Positions 1 through 9,556 of a stretch of DNA of 64,000 nt are shown one piece after another; the stretch's first letter is position 1; every line of letters starts with the position of its first letter. The notes under the pieces were generated by a model. That model searched no databases and was not told the origin of the DNA. It worked only from the letters and a program-made list of their open reading frames with translations. The position numbers and the translations under genes were made by a program. Origin of the DNA: SLHU01 sp009929975 (GTDB taxonomy: Bacteria > Bacillota > Clostridia > Saccharofermentanales > UBA5734); contig JAXGZQ010000003.1 in the NCBI GenBank assembly GCA_040776905.1, positions 310,001 to 374,000 on the forward strand. Direction: 5' to 3'.

Positions 1-803
1 GCCGCGATCGCGGCTTTCTGCGCGATCCGGTCGACCGTATAGGAATTAAATGAATCGCGGATACGGCGCAATCCTTCGATCAGATCAGGTGGACCGATCG
101 CGCAGCCGACACGAAGGCCGGCCAGTGCCCGTGATTTGGACATGGTCTGGACAATCAGAAGATTGTCATGATCCGGCAGCAGAGCAATCGCGCTTTCACC
201 GCCAAAATCGATATACGCTTCATCGACCAGCACCAGACGATCTGGGTTGGCCTTGAGCAGGGCCCGAATATCCCGCAGCGGCAGCGCACGTCCGGTCGGT
301 GCGTTGGGGTTGGCCAGAACGAGGCCCGTGCCGCCATCCGGAACATCGGCCGGATTGAGCGCCAGATCATCATCCAGGGCAAAAGTCTGGTATGGAATAT
401 CATAAAGTGCCGCATAGACCGGATAAAAACTGTATGTAATATCCGGAAAATACAGAGTCTCAGTTAAGTGGTCCGGCGCGTTGGATGGCCGGCGGCAGGT
501 GAAGAAAGCCTGGAACGCCATGGCCAGCACCTCATCCGAGCCATTGCCGACAAAGATACAGTCCGGCGCCACCCCGTAGTAATCGGACAGTACCTGCCGC
601 AGACGCCTGTTTTCCGGATCCGGGTACAGGCGGAAATCGTCAGGGTCGGCTGTGCTGACCGCGTCAATCACCTCCGGTGCCGGGTCGTACGGGTTCTCAT
701 TGGTATTCAGTTTGATCAGGCTGGTGTCCACCGGCTGTTCACCAGGAACATAAGGCACGATCTGTGCGGTTTTCCAGCTCCAGAATCTACGGCTGTCCAG
801 CAT
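1..803 (-). CDS. hisC: Histidinol-phosphate aminotransferase HisC (3' part outside window)
   Basis: PLP-dependent aminotransferase converting imidazole acetol-phosphate to histidinol phosphate with glutamate as donor, in the cytoplasm. About 267 residues are visible and the frame is open to the left edge, so the C-terminus is missing (family length is about 350). The N-terminal LNTNENPYDP motif and the PLP-lysine motif SKSRALAGLRVG are present, as is the VLVDEAYIDF strand. The ATG at 803 lies two bases after the hisD stop, so the two are co-translated members of one operon. The his context favours HisC over other class II-fold aminotransferases. Confidence 0.93.
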   Translation of the reverse strand, partial: MLDSRRFWSWKTAQIVPYVPGEQPVDTSLIKLNTNENPYDPAPEVIDAVSTADPDDFRLYPDPENRRLRQVLSDYYGVAPDCIFVGNGSDEVLAMAFQAFFTCRRPSNAPDHLTETLYFPDITYSFYPVYAALYDIPYQTFALDDDLALNPADVPDGGTGLVLANPNAPTGRALPLRDIRALLKANPDRLVLVDEAYIDFGGESAIALLPDHDNLLIVQTMSKSRALAGLRVGCAIGPPDLIEGLRRIRDSFNSYTVDRIAQKAAIA

Positions 804-805
804 CG

Positions 806-2143
806 TTACATCGTCCTTCCACTGAGATCCCGGCCAAAGCGGACGCGGGCGGAATCAGCATGTGCCTGGAGCGACTCCGCTTCCGCCAGGCGGGCAATCG
901 CCGGCCAGGCTTCAGCCAGATCACTCCGCGTATACCGGATGACACTCATTTTCTTGGAGAAATCACCAGTGTTCAGCGGTGAAAAAAAGCGCGCCGTACC
1001 GCTGGTCGGCAGAACATGGTTCGGACCGGCCCAATAATCACCGAGCGGTTCGGGGCTGTAAGGGCCAACAAACACCGCTCCGGCATTTTGAATCCGCGGC
1101 AGCAGATCGTCAGGATCTTCAGTCAGAAGCTCCAGATGTTCCGGTGCGAGTTCGTTGGCGAACGCGACCGCTTCGTTGAGATCTGACACAATGACAATCG
1201 CACCATAAGCGGCCAGCGACTGCCGGATCATTTCGGCGCGAGGCAGCAGCGGCACTCTATGCTCCAGCTCACCGACCACGCTCGCCGCCAATTCGGCACT
1301 GTCCGTGACCAGGACGGCAGAGGCCAGCACATCATGCTCAGCCTGAGACAGAAGATCCGCCGCGACATAGGCTGGATTGGCCAGGCGATCCGCGATGACA
1401 AGAATTTCGCTCGGCCCGGCAAACATATCAATATCAACCTGGCCATAGACCATGCGTTTCGCTGTATTGACATAAATATTACCCGGACCGACTATTTTAT
1501 CGACCCGCGGGACCACAGCGGTGCCATACGCCATGGCCGCGATCGCCTGAGCGCCGCCGATCCGGTAGATCGCGTCAACCCCGGCAATGGACGCCGCGGC
1601 CAGAATCGCCGCGTTGACTTTGCCGTCTGAATCAGGCGGAGTACACATGATCACGCGCCGTACACCAGCCGAGCGGGCCGGCAGAACATTCATCAGGACG
1701 GAAGAAGGCAGCGGCGCGGTTCCGCCCGGGACATAAACACCGACCGTATCAAGAGGCCGGCTGACCAGCTCAATTGTGCTGCCGCCACGGGTTTCCAGAC
1801 GCGTTGAGGACGACCGCTGCGCATCGTGAAAGGTTCGGATCTGTTCAGCCGCCTGGCGCAGGGTGCTGAGCAGTTCAATATCCAGCGAGTCAACCGCCCG
1901 GCTGATTTCCTGTTCGCTGACCAGCAGACGGTCCGCTGCCAGACTGACACGGTCAAAAGTCCGTGTCCAGTGCAGAACCGCTTCGTCGCCATCCTGGCGG
2001 ACGCGCTTCAGAATGGTCTCGACCGACGTGATGATGTCTGTGAGATCCATTTTCCCCCGCATGCCCAGTTTCTCGCTGAGCGTCTGGAGTTCGCCGCTGC
2101 CGGCCCGGATCACTCTGATCAAGCCACTGTTTTCTCCTGTCAT
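806..2143 (-). CDS. hisD: Histidinol dehydrogenase HisD
   Basis: Catalyses the last two steps of histidine synthesis, histidinol to histidinal to histidine, with two NAD+. 445 residues, a normal length. The zinc ligands known from E. coli HisD can be placed at Gln267 and His270 (SQAEH), Asp369 (GDYWAGPNHVLPT) and His428, and the catalytic Glu335-His336 pair sits in APEHLEL. The FAGPSEILVIAD motif is intact. The ATG at 2143 has a GGAGGGG ribosome site and overlaps the hisG stop as ATGA. It lies between hisG and hisC in a four-gene his block. Confidence 0.97.
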   Translation of the reverse strand: MTGENSGLIRVIRAGSGELQTLSEKLGMRGKMDLTDIITSVETILKRVRQDGDEAVLHWTRTFDRVSLAADRLLVSEQEISRAVDSLDIELLSTLRQAAEQIRTFHDAQRSSSTRLETRGGSTIELVSRPLDTVGVYVPGGTAPLPSSVLMNVLPARSAGVRRVIMCTPPDSDGKVNAAILAAASIAGVDAIYRIGGAQAIAAMAYGTAVVPRVDKIVGPGNIYVNTAKRMVYGQVDIDMFAGPSEILVIADRLANPAYVAADLLSQAEHDVLASAVLVTDSAELAASVVGELEHRVPLLPRAEMIRQSLAAYGAIVIVSDLNEAVAFANELAPEHLELLTEDPDDLLPRIQNAGAVFVGPYSPEPLGDYWAGPNHVLPTSGTARFFSPLNTGDFSKKMSVIRYTRSDLAEAWPAIARLAEAESLQAHADSARVRFGRDLSGRTM

Positions 2144-2793
2144 TGTCTGCTCCCCTCCGCTTTGAGTTGCCGGCGGACTGAATCAATCAGCGGATTGATC
2201 CGCTCTGATTTCATTTTCATACTGACACGGTTCACGACCATCCGCGCGCTGATATCCGCGATTGTCTCCAGAACTTCAAGTCCATTTTCCCGCAATGTCC
2301 GACCGCTTTCAACGATATCGACAATGATTTCAGCCAGTCCGATCAACGGGGCCAGTTCAACCGATCCGTTCAGTTTGATGACTTCAACACTTTCCCGTTT
2401 ACTGGTCTCAAAATAGGATCGGGTGATCTGGGGATATTTCGTCCCGACCCGCTTGTTGGGGATGCGATCCAGCTGGCCCTGCAACGCGGCCGAGCCGCAT
2501 ACACACATGCGGCAGGCACCGAAACCGAGATTGAGCACTTCATACAACTGCCGGTTTTCCTCGAGCAGTGTATCCTTGCCGACCACGCCGATATCGGCCG
2601 CGCCATATTCGACATAAGTCGGAACATCCGCCGGTTTGGCCATGATAAAGCGGATTTTATTGGTTTCATCTTCCAGAATCAAACGACGGCTCTGTTCTTT
2701 GGCCGCGCTGCAGTCCAATCCGGCCTGTTCGAAAAGCTCAATTGCCTGGTCAGCCAGCCGACCCTTGGATAATGCGATCGTCAGCCATTCCAT
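2140..2793 (-). CDS. hisG: ATP phosphoribosyltransferase catalytic subunit, short form HisG
   Basis: First and committed step of histidine synthesis: ATP plus PRPP to phosphoribosyl-ATP. At 217 residues it is the short HisG form, which lacks the C-terminal regulatory domain and needs HisZ; hisZ is directly upstream. The protein begins MEWLTIALSKGRL and carries the substrate-binding stretch around VDIVESGRTLRENGLE. A GTG at 2811 would add six residues, but the ATG at 2793 has GGAAGGGGG eight bases upstream, so I use it. The start lies inside the last codons of hisZ, implying translational coupling and balanced HisG:HisZ production. Confidence 0.96.
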   Translation of the reverse strand: MEWLTIALSKGRLADQAIELFEQAGLDCSAAKEQSRRLILEDETNKIRFIMAKPADVPTYVEYGAADIGVVGKDTLLEENRQLYEVLNLGFGACRMCVCGSAALQGQLDRIPNKRVGTKYPQITRSYFETSKRESVEVIKLNGSVELAPLIGLAEIIVDIVESGRTLRENGLEVLETIADISARMVVNRVSMKMKSERINPLIDSVRRQLKAEGSRQ

Positions 2794-4001
2794 GGTGCTG
2801 CCCCCTTCCACTCAATGGTCTCATCCGGCTGCATCACCGCCGTCTGCCATCGGTCGTCTGGCAGCGTCTGGTCGGCTGCCGCATCGGCTTGATTGAAGGG
2901 GCTGCAGATCACCACCGCACCCTGTTCACGCCATTCATTTGCCAGACGAAACGCCTGCGGACGTTTTTCGATATCATAGTAAAGGCGAATCCTCACCGGC
3001 AGCGCCATGTCAGTCTGACCACGGCGCATCAGTGCGGTCTGGATAAAATTAATACCGATTGAAAAGCCGGTTGCCGCCAGATCACGGCCGAAAGCGCTGA
3101 CCAGGGTATCGTAGCGGCCGCCGCTGAACAGAGGAAAGCCAAGACCGTAGGTAAATCCCTTGAAAATGATGCCGGTATAGTAATTCAGGCTCTGCAGCAT
3201 GCCAAGATCAACCGAGATATAGCGGGCGTAGCCATAATCTGCCAGAATAGTCATGACCGCACGAAGATTATCAAGGGCTGCCCGTGCGGCCGGACTGGGC
3301 AGCAGTTCGGACAGTTCGTCGAGAATCTGCGGATCGTCCTGAGCGGAAACCAGCCGGTCGATCACCCGGCGGGCCGGCGCAGGCAAATCAAGCCGTTCAC
3401 AGACTTCCTCCAGCGCGACAATTTCCTTGTTATTAATCAGACGGGGCAGCTGCTCCGCCTCCTGTCCTGATATCTGCCACATGTTGAGCAGCGCTTTGAA
3501 AAAGCCGACTTGTCCGATCGATACCTGCATATCATCGATGCCACAGGCAATCGCTGCGGCGATCGCGGTGGCAATCACCTCCGCGTCAGCCTCAGGACTT
3601 TGGTCGCCAAGCAGTTCCACACCGGCCTGAGTGAACTCACGCTGCCGGCCACCCCCGAACTCACGGAACCGGTACATATTGCCGAGATAGGAAAAGCGGA
3701 GAGGAGGCGTCTCATCGCGCAGCAGTGTTGCCGCCATGCGTGCGACCGGAACCGTTCCATCGTAGCGCAGACAGAGTATGCGCCCCTGTTCATCAAAAAA
3801 CTTGAACAGTTCCTCTTGTGGAACGGCACCTGTATTCGCCGCATAGACATCAAAAAACTCCATCGATGGTGTTTCGATTTCCTGATAGCCGCGCTGTTCA
3901 AACATCAGCCGGACCGATTGCTCTATCTGACGCTTATTCCTGCAGCCAGCCGGCAGCAGGTCCGTCACGCCGTTCGGTGTGTGAAATTTCCACTGTCCCA
4001 T
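2781..4001 (-). CDS. hisZ: ATP phosphoribosyltransferase regulatory subunit HisZ
   Basis: Histidyl-tRNA-synthetase-like protein that joins short HisG into the active hetero-octamer and gives histidine feedback. 406 residues. The class II synthetase core is visible, with a motif 2-like YRFREFGGGRQREFTQAG stretch near residue 107. Lack of a tRNA-binding role is inferred from the pairing with short HisG. First gene of the his operon: an AGGAG site precedes the ATG, and a consensus promoter with a roughly 90-base leader lies at 4002-4126. No T-box or attenuator peptide is seen in that leader. Confidence 0.93.
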   Translation of the reverse strand: MGQWKFHTPNGVTDLLPAGCRNKRQIEQSVRLMFEQRGYQEIETPSMEFFDVYAANTGAVPQEELFKFFDEQGRILCLRYDGTVPVARMAATLLRDETPPLRFSYLGNMYRFREFGGGRQREFTQAGVELLGDQSPEADAEVIATAIAAAIACGIDDMQVSIGQVGFFKALLNMWQISGQEAEQLPRLINNKEIVALEEVCERLDLPAPARRVIDRLVSAQDDPQILDELSELLPSPAARAALDNLRAVMTILADYGYARYISVDLGMLQSLNYYTGIIFKGFTYGLGFPLFSGGRYDTLVSAFGRDLAATGFSIGINFIQTALMRRGQTDMALPVRIRLYYDIEKRPQAFRLANEWREQGAVVICSPFNQADAAADQTLPDDRWQTAVMQPDETIEWKGAAPWNG

Positions 4002-4057
4002 GATTCTCTCCTGACTTTACCAGACTGCGAATCGCCGCTATTATTGTTCACATTTTG

Positions 4058-4089
4058 CTTTATCGCTTTACCTAGATAAATTGATAAAG
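4058..4089. repeat. Inverted repeat in the his leader
   Basis: Seven-base arms CTTTATC (4058-4064) and GATAAAG (4083-4089) separated by 18 bases, just downstream of the predicted his transcription start near 4091. The position suits a repressor site or a weak leader hairpin. No regulator can be assigned from sequence. Confidence 0.3.
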
Positions 4090-4097
4090 TATTTTGA

Positions 4098-4126
4098 ATT
4101 ATACAGACATCACGAATATCTGTCAA
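4098..4126 (-). promoter_or_regulatory. SigA-type promoter of the his operon
   Basis: On the minus strand, TTGACA (4121-4126), a 17-base spacer and TATAAT (4098-4103): a perfect match to both SigA hexamers at the ideal spacing. It follows the ATPase operon terminator and precedes hisZ by about 100 bases. Confidence 0.85.
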
Positions 4127-4134
4127 GCGACCGG

Positions 4135-4172
4135 AAAAAAGAGCTCTCCGCGGCGGGCAGCCGGGAAAGCTC
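4135..4172 (-). terminator. Rho-independent terminator of the V-ATPase operon
   Basis: On the minus strand a GC-rich stem of about 13 pairs, with one mismatch and one bulge (arms beginning GAGCT and ending AGCTC), is followed by TTTTTT. It lies about 45 bases past the ntpD stop and just before the his promoter, separating the two operons. Confidence 0.8.
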
Positions 4173-4214
4173 CAGAGTCTGTCTTTCAGTTCACTGCCGT
4201 ACCGTCGGTGCTGT

Positions 4215-4910
4215 TTACACGCCGGCCGGTTCTTGAGCCGCGGCGGCCTGATCGCGGCGGCGGGCCTCCTGTATGGCCTGTTCAACAATCATGTCCTTGA
4301 CCTTCATCAGACGTGTCAGGTTGCCCCGTTCGTTCTCATCCATTTTCATCGTGATCGACCGGATATTCTCCATCAACTCTGGAATGAGAATGTATTCGAG
4401 TGAATTAACCCGGCGCCGGGTTTTTTCGATCTCATCGGCCAGAAGCTGGGCAGTCTTCTCAACCTCCGCCAGTTCGATCATAACCGGGAAAGCCTCCATC
4501 AGCGCGGATATTGCCTGGTCGAGTTCACCGCCGACTGTCGCCAGACCATATGGCAGATTTTCAGACATGCCGCTGGATTCAAACGTCGCGTCAAACAACG
4601 GAACATGCACACTCATAATGTTCTGGCTGTCAATTCCCAGCGTCAGGGACTCGCGTCCCGTCAGCAGGGCGGTTTCCAGGACAGCCGGCTGCATCACAGC
4701 CCGGGCCAGGATCATTTCTCGATTGGCCGCGGCCAGCAGTTTTTCAACCCGCAGGCGCAGCTGTTGGTTGACCTTGATTTTATCGAGAAACTGACGCATC
4801 AGTTCATCGCGCTTGTCTTTCAGCAGTTTATGACCGCGTCGTGCCGTCACGAGCTGCTTCTTCAGACGCAGCAGCTCCATGCGGTTGGGATTGATCTGAC
4901 GTCTAGCCAT
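4215..4910 (-). CDS. ntpD: V-type ATPase subunit D (central stalk)
   Basis: Rotor shaft subunit that links the A3B3 head to the membrane ring through subunit C. 231 residues. The N-terminus reads MARRQINPNRMELLRLKKQL, typical of bacterial V-ATPase D subunits, and the protein is mostly long charged helices with leucine heptads at both ends, as expected for an antiparallel coiled coil. It is the last gene of the operon and follows ntpB after five bases; a terminator follows. The E. hirae operon continues with ntpH and ntpJ; neither is present here. Confidence 0.94.
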   Translation of the reverse strand: MARRQINPNRMELLRLKKQLVTARRGHKLLKDKRDELMRQFLDKIKVNQQLRLRVEKLLAAANREMILARAVMQPAVLETALLTGRESLTLGIDSQNIMSVHVPLFDATFESSGMSENLPYGLATVGGELDQAISALMEAFPVMIELAEVEKTAQLLADEIEKTRRRVNSLEYILIPELMENIRSITMKMDENERGNLTRLMKVKDMIVEQAIQEARRRDQAAAAQEPAGV

Positions 4911-4915
4911 TCAAC

Positions 4916-6289
4916 TCAGTCCTTTCCGTAGTATTGGTCAAGGAAATGGTCACGGATACGCTTCAGTTCAGAGCGGGGCAGCATCGACAGAAGTTTCCAG
5001 CCGATCGCCAGCGTATCGTCAATGGAACGGTCAGTCTCAAAGCCCTGGGAAACATATTCGGCTTCAAACGCGTCCGCGAATTTCGCGTACTTGAGATCAA
5101 TCTCCGATAACGCGTCTTCACCGAGGATGACCTGCAGTTCCTTGGCATCTTTACCCCTTGAATACGCCGCGAACAGCTGATTCATCGTATTCGAATGGTC
5201 AGCACGGGTCTTGCCTTCACCGATTCCCTTGTCCTTGAGACGTGACAGCGACGGCAGAACATCGATTGGCGGCGTAATTCCGCGGCGGTCCAGGTCTCGG
5301 GCCAGGATGATCTGGCCTTCCGTGATATAGCCGGTCAGATCAGGAATCGGATGGGTCTTATCGTCATCTGGCATGGTCAGGATCGGAACCAGGGTCACGG
5401 AGCCGTCCTTACCCTTCTGGCGGCCGGCACGTTCGTACATGGTCGCCAGGTCAGTGTAGAGATAGCCGGGGTAGCCGCGGCGGCCGGGAACTTCCTTGCG
5501 GGCAGCGGACACCTCACGCAGCGCTTCCGCATAATAGGTGATATCCGTCATAATGACGAGAACATGCATATTGAGGTCAAAGGCCAGATATTCAGCGGCT
5601 GTCAGTGCCATTCGCGGTGTCGAGATACGCTCGATCGCCGGGTCATTGGCGAGATTGATGAACATGACAGCACGGTCAATCGCGCCGGTCCGCCGGAAAT
5701 CACTGATGAAATACTCGGCTTCCTCAAAGGTAATACCCATCGCGGCAAAGACAACCGCGAACTTGCCGGATCCGTCACGCACTTTGGCCTGACGGGCGAT
5801 CTGAGCTGCCAGCTGGGCATGCGGCAAACCGGAACCGGAGAAAATCGGCAGTTTCTGACCGCGGACCAGCGTGTTCAGGCCGTCGATCGCGGAAATGCCG
5901 GTCTGGATGAATTCGTTGGGATAGTCGCGGGCGGCCGGATTGATCGGCTGACCGTTGATATCAATCGTCTTGACGGGAATCAGTTCCGGCCCGCCGTCCT
6001 GAGGTTGGCCCATTCCGTCAAAAACACGGCCGAGAATGTCCGGTGAAACAGCCAGTTCCAGACCTTTGCCGAGAAAGCGGACCTTGCTGTCCTGCATATT
6101 GATGCCGATGGCACTTTCGAACAGCTGGACCAGCGCGTTGGGTCCATTGATTTCCAGAACTTTGCAGCGTCTGATTTCTCCGTTGGGCAGTTCGATTTCA
6201 CCGAGCTCATCATATTTGACATCCGTCACCTGCTGAACAAGCATCAGCGGACCGGCGACTTCTTCAATTGTTCTATACTCTCTGGGCAT
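4916..6289 (-). CDS. ntpB: V-type ATPase subunit B
   Basis: Non-catalytic nucleotide-binding subunit of the A3B3 head. 457 residues from the ATG at 6289; upstream in-frame starts lie inside ntpA and lack a ribosome site. Where the catalytic subunit has a P-loop, B has FSGSGLPHAQLAAQI, the usual degenerate form. The SLSRLKDKGIGEGKTRADH stretch is also characteristic. Only one base separates the ntpA stop from this ATG; the GGGGGTG ribosome site lies within the end of ntpA, so translation is coupled. Confidence 0.96.
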   Translation of the reverse strand: MPREYRTIEEVAGPLMLVQQVTDVKYDELGEIELPNGEIRRCKVLEINGPNALVQLFESAIGINMQDSKVRFLGKGLELAVSPDILGRVFDGMGQPQDGGPELIPVKTIDINGQPINPAARDYPNEFIQTGISAIDGLNTLVRGQKLPIFSGSGLPHAQLAAQIARQAKVRDGSGKFAVVFAAMGITFEEAEYFISDFRRTGAIDRAVMFINLANDPAIERISTPRMALTAAEYLAFDLNMHVLVIMTDITYYAEALREVSAARKEVPGRRGYPGYLYTDLATMYERAGRQKGKDGSVTLVPILTMPDDDKTHPIPDLTGYITEGQIILARDLDRRGITPPIDVLPSLSRLKDKGIGEGKTRADHSNTMNQLFAAYSRGKDAKELQVILGEDALSEIDLKYAKFADAFEAEYVSQGFETDRSIDDTLAIGWKLLSMLPRSELKRIRDHFLDQYYGKD

Positions 6290-6290
6290 C

Positions 6291-8069
6291 TCAGTGCACC
6301 CCCTGCCTGTGAATTTCCTGGATCTGCCGACTGATCTCCGTCTGAACCTGTTCAGCGTACTGATCAATTTCATCTTCCAGAACGAGTTTCATTCGTGCCA
6401 GTTTATCTCTCACCGGCAGGCTGATCAGTTCACGCAGCGGTAGGTTCTGCTCAACCGCCCGGCTGCACTGATCATAGTAAGCCATCATCGCTGACAGCAT
6501 GCGATACTGTTTGTTGATGGATGTATAGGTATCAATCTCATCAAAAGAGTCCTGCAGCAGATAGTCTTCACGAATGACGCGGGCCGCTTCCAGTTTGAGT
6601 CGGTCTGAGGCGGACAGGGCGTCCTGGCCGACCAGCCGGACAATCTCCTCGAGTTCAGCTTCATCCTGCAGCAGGCGCATCGCGCCAACCCTCAGTGTTT
6701 TGAAATCGGGTGAGATATTCTTTACTTTCCAGGCATCAACGCTATCGGAATACAGCGAATAGCTGTTCAGCCAGTTGATAGCCGGGAAGTGCCGTTTATA
6801 GGCAAGTGAGGAATCTAGGCCCCAGAACACCTTGACGATACGAAGCGTCGCCTGCGCGACCGGATCGGAAAGGTCACCTCCGGGAGGGGATACCGCGCCG
6901 ATAGCCGTCAGGACCCCGAGACGTTCATCCTGTCCGAGACAGCTGACAGCACCGGCTCTCTCATAGAAGTTCGCCAGACGTGAACCGAGATAGGCCGGAT
7001 AACCTTCTTCACCCGGCATCTCCTCGAGCCGGCCGGACATTTCACGCAGTGCTTCAGCCCAGCGGGAGGTCGAGTCCGCCATGATCGAGACGGAATAGCC
7101 CATGTCACGGAAGTACTCGGCAATCGTGATTCCGGTATAGATGGACGCTTCACGGGCCGCAACCGGCATGTCGGATGTATTGGCGATCAGGATGGTCCGC
7201 TTCATCAGGGACTCACCGGATTTCGGGTCGATCAATTCCGGGAACTCAAGCAGAACATCGGTCATCTCATTGCCACGTTCACCGCAGCCGATATAGACGA
7301 CGATGTCGGCTTCCGCCCATTTGGCCAGCTGATGCTGGACAACGGTTTTCCCGCTGCCGAACGGACCGGGAATGGTCGCGGTGCCGCCGCGGGCGACCGG
7401 AAAGAAGGTGTCTATGCTCCTCTGCCCTGTGATCAGAGGTCGATCCGGCATGATTTTGGTCTTGTATGGGCGCGCCCGCCGGACCGGCCATTTCTGCATC
7501 ATGGTCAGCTCACGCGTCGTGCCGTCTGCCAGTTTGACGCTGGCGACTACATCTTCAACCGTATAGTCTCCGGCGTTATTGGATTCAAGCGATCCGGCCA
7601 CACCATGCGGAACCATGATATGGTGGCGGATCAGGGATGTCTCCTGAACATAGCCGATGATATCACCGGTTTCAACGGTCTCACCGACGTCTTTTACCGG
7701 GACATAAGACCAGGTCTGGCTGCGGTCAAGCGATGTGACGGAAATACCGCGGGTGATATTATTGCCCGAAATTTCCACCATGCGCTGCAGTGGACGCTGG
7801 ATTCCGTCAAACATACCGCCGATCAGACCAGGCGCTAGTTCAACAGAAAGCGGCGCGCTCTCTGAGACAACCTTCTCGCCAGGCCCGAGGCCGGCGGTTT
7901 CCTCATAGACCTGTATCGATGCCTGATCACCATGCATTTCAATGATCTCGCCGATCAGGTTCTTATCAGAAACACGGACAACATCAAATAATTCGGCGTC
8001 ACGCATTCCACCGGCCACGACCAGCGGTCCGGAAACCTTGATGATTTCACCTTGACTATGACTACTCAT
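6291..8069 (-). CDS. ntpA: V-type ATPase catalytic subunit A
   Basis: Hydrolyses or makes ATP in the A3B3 head. 592 residues, a normal length. The Walker A motif GPFGSGKT is at residues 235-242, and the long insert before it that distinguishes A subunits from F1 beta is present (about residues 115-190). GERGNEMTDVL and SMMADSTSRWAEALRE-type motifs follow, the second written here as SIMADSTSRWAEALRE. It sits between subunits F (ntpG) and B, the standard order. No sign of truncation. Confidence 0.97.
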   Translation of the reverse strand: MSSHSQGEIIKVSGPLVVAGGMRDAELFDVVRVSDKNLIGEIIEMHGDQASIQVYEETAGLGPGEKVVSESAPLSVELAPGLIGGMFDGIQRPLQRMVEISGNNITRGISVTSLDRSQTWSYVPVKDVGETVETGDIIGYVQETSLIRHHIMVPHGVAGSLESNNAGDYTVEDVVASVKLADGTTRELTMMQKWPVRRARPYKTKIMPDRPLITGQRSIDTFFPVARGGTATIPGPFGSGKTVVQHQLAKWAEADIVVYIGCGERGNEMTDVLLEFPELIDPKSGESLMKRTILIANTSDMPVAAREASIYTGITIAEYFRDMGYSVSIMADSTSRWAEALREMSGRLEEMPGEEGYPAYLGSRLANFYERAGAVSCLGQDERLGVLTAIGAVSPPGGDLSDPVAQATLRIVKVFWGLDSSLAYKRHFPAINWLNSYSLYSDSVDAWKVKNISPDFKTLRVGAMRLLQDEAELEEIVRLVGQDALSASDRLKLEAARVIREDYLLQDSFDEIDTYTSINKQYRMLSAMMAYYDQCSRAVEQNLPLRELISLPVRDKLARMKLVLEDEIDQYAEQVQTEISRQIQEIHRQGVH

Positions 8070-8082
8070 ACCTCAGACTCCT

Positions 8083-8418
8083 TCATTCATCAGCTGATGA
8101 CTCAGCTGAATCAAATAAATCAATACCAACTGCCTTGCGGACAGACTCCTTGACCTGGCGCATCCCCAGACCGGTTGAACCGGTGATCGACGGTATCGGT
8201 ACAATCGCCGGCAGCGGCTGCTGGCGCAGCACCTGAATCAAGGTCTGATTCTCTTCAGCCAGCGGTTCAGTGATATAAATCACCGCGAACTTGTCGCTAG
8301 CCATCTGGCGAATCAGCTCAGCCGCCTTTTCGCCGGATTCGGCTTCCCGAACGGTCATACCGAGCGCTTTAAACCCGATCACACTGTCACGGTCTCCTAT
8401 GACTCCAACCTGATACAT
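8083..8418 (-). CDS. ntpG: V-type ATPase subunit F (ntpG in E. hirae)
   Basis: Small central-stalk subunit that binds subunit D. 111 residues from the ATG at 8418, which has a GGAGGTG ribosome site and begins MYQVGVIGDRDSVIGFKALG, the typical F-subunit N-terminus (a Rossmann-like fold starting with VIGD). A longer in-frame reading extends 38 codons into ntpC but has no family support. The start is four bases past the ntpC stop. I use the E. hirae name; other schemes call it atpF or ntpF. Confidence 0.93.
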   Translation of the reverse strand: MYQVGVIGDRDSVIGFKALGMTVREAESGEKAAELIRQMASDKFAVIYITEPLAEENQTLIQVLRQQPLPAIVPIPSITGSTGLGMRQVKESVRKAVGIDLFDSAESSADE

Positions 8419-8422
8419 CCAC

Positions 8423-9556
8423 TCACCTCCAGTCAAGATAGCGATCTCTCGCCAGATCGCGGGCCTGACTGAGGCTGATGCCGTTTCGCAGGCAGGCAAC
8501 CACAATCCTGACATTCTTAATTTCATGCTCACGCGCGATCAGATAGGCCAGAGGAATCTCCGGACCGCTAAGGGACCAGCGGGCTGAGCGCACCGAGCGA
8601 ATCAGCAGATTATCGGTGCATAAGCTGAATCCGGCCGCTCCACCGCGCTCGTCATATCGCAGCGCGGCGGCAGCCAGTGCCGGCCAGCCGCTTTTTTCGA
8701 GAAACTGGCTGATGGATTCAATCGGTTCTTCATACAAACCCAGCCAGGCCTCATGTTCAACACGGCCACCCGGCAAAAGCGCGATCCGCAGCATCCGCTG
8801 ATCACTGCGCAGCTGGCGGGTCCGCATCAACAGGCCCGCGTTGATCAGATCAACCCGCAGCCGCATATAATCCGTAAAGAAAGGGTCGTTGAGACGGGCG
8901 ACGCGCTCACTGACCTGCTGCCAGGCCTGCTGGTCAACCACATAGTCGATATCGCTGATATCGTATGATTTCAAGTACCGGGCGGCCGCCTTCAATGATG
9001 TCTGCCAGGCCCAGTCTGGAATCAGGTCGGCCTGCCGCGCAGTCAAAGACTGGAACAGAACCGGCGGATCGATCAACGACGGCTGGAGAAACAGATGTAC
9101 CAGTCCGGCCAGCGCGCCTGTCAGGTTCTGCTGCAGTTCGCTGCCGCCTTCCGGCAGTGTCTCCTGGCTGGCTGGATTCTCCCAACCGCCTGATTTGTCC
9201 TCCGATGCCGGGTACTCTGGATCATCGGCATCGTCAGCCTGAGTCCACCACGGAGAGAGAAATTTCAAAATGACCTTGATATTATGAAAATCATGCAGCA
9301 GCAGCAGCGTGTCGACATAGTCATTTTCCGGCATCTGATCGCGCATCAGCCGATAGACCAGCTCCTGTTCCCTGGCCAGAGCATCCTCCGGTTCACCACC
9401 TTGAGGATAGCCGCTCTCAGAGAGCACACGCATGACGTCCTCAACTGAACGGGCTTCATACAGCCGGTTATAGCGGGTGGAATCCAGAAGCTGCAGTTCC
9501 ATTGCCCGGATCCGGCCGCTGAGATAACCATATTGTTCTTTGCCTGATCCTGTCAT
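8423..9556 (-). CDS. ntpC: V-type ATPase subunit C (d-type)
   Basis: Funnel-shaped subunit that seats the central stalk on the c-ring. 377 residues, slightly longer than the usual 330-350; a low-complexity acidic stretch near residues 100-145 (rich in D, E, P and S) probably accounts for the excess. The N-terminal YGYLSGRIRAMELQLLD and C-terminal ARDLARDRYLDWR regions match the vATP-synt_AC39 family. It overlaps the ntpE stop by four bases. Confidence 0.9.
   Translation of the reverse strand: MTGSGKEQYGYLSGRIRAMELQLLDSTRYNRLYEARSVEDVMRVLSESGYPQGGEPEDALAREQELVYRLMRDQMPENDYVDTLLLLHDFHNIKVILKFLSPWWTQADDADDPEYPASEDKSGGWENPASQETLPEGGSELQQNLTGALAGLVHLFLQPSLIDPPVLFQSLTARQADLIPDWAWQTSLKAAARYLKSYDISDIDYVVDQQAWQQVSERVARLNDPFFTDYMRLRVDLINAGLLMRTRQLRSDQRMLRIALLPGGRVEHEAWLGLYEEPIESISQFLEKSGWPALAAAALRYDERGGAAGFSLCTDNLLIRSVRSARWSLSGPEIPLAYLIAREHEIKNVRIVVACLRNGISLSQARDLARDRYLDWR

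Noticed and set aside
4002..4097. His attenuator or T-box in the hisZ leader
   Set aside because: No run of His codons and no terminator hairpin; the leader is too short for a T-box.
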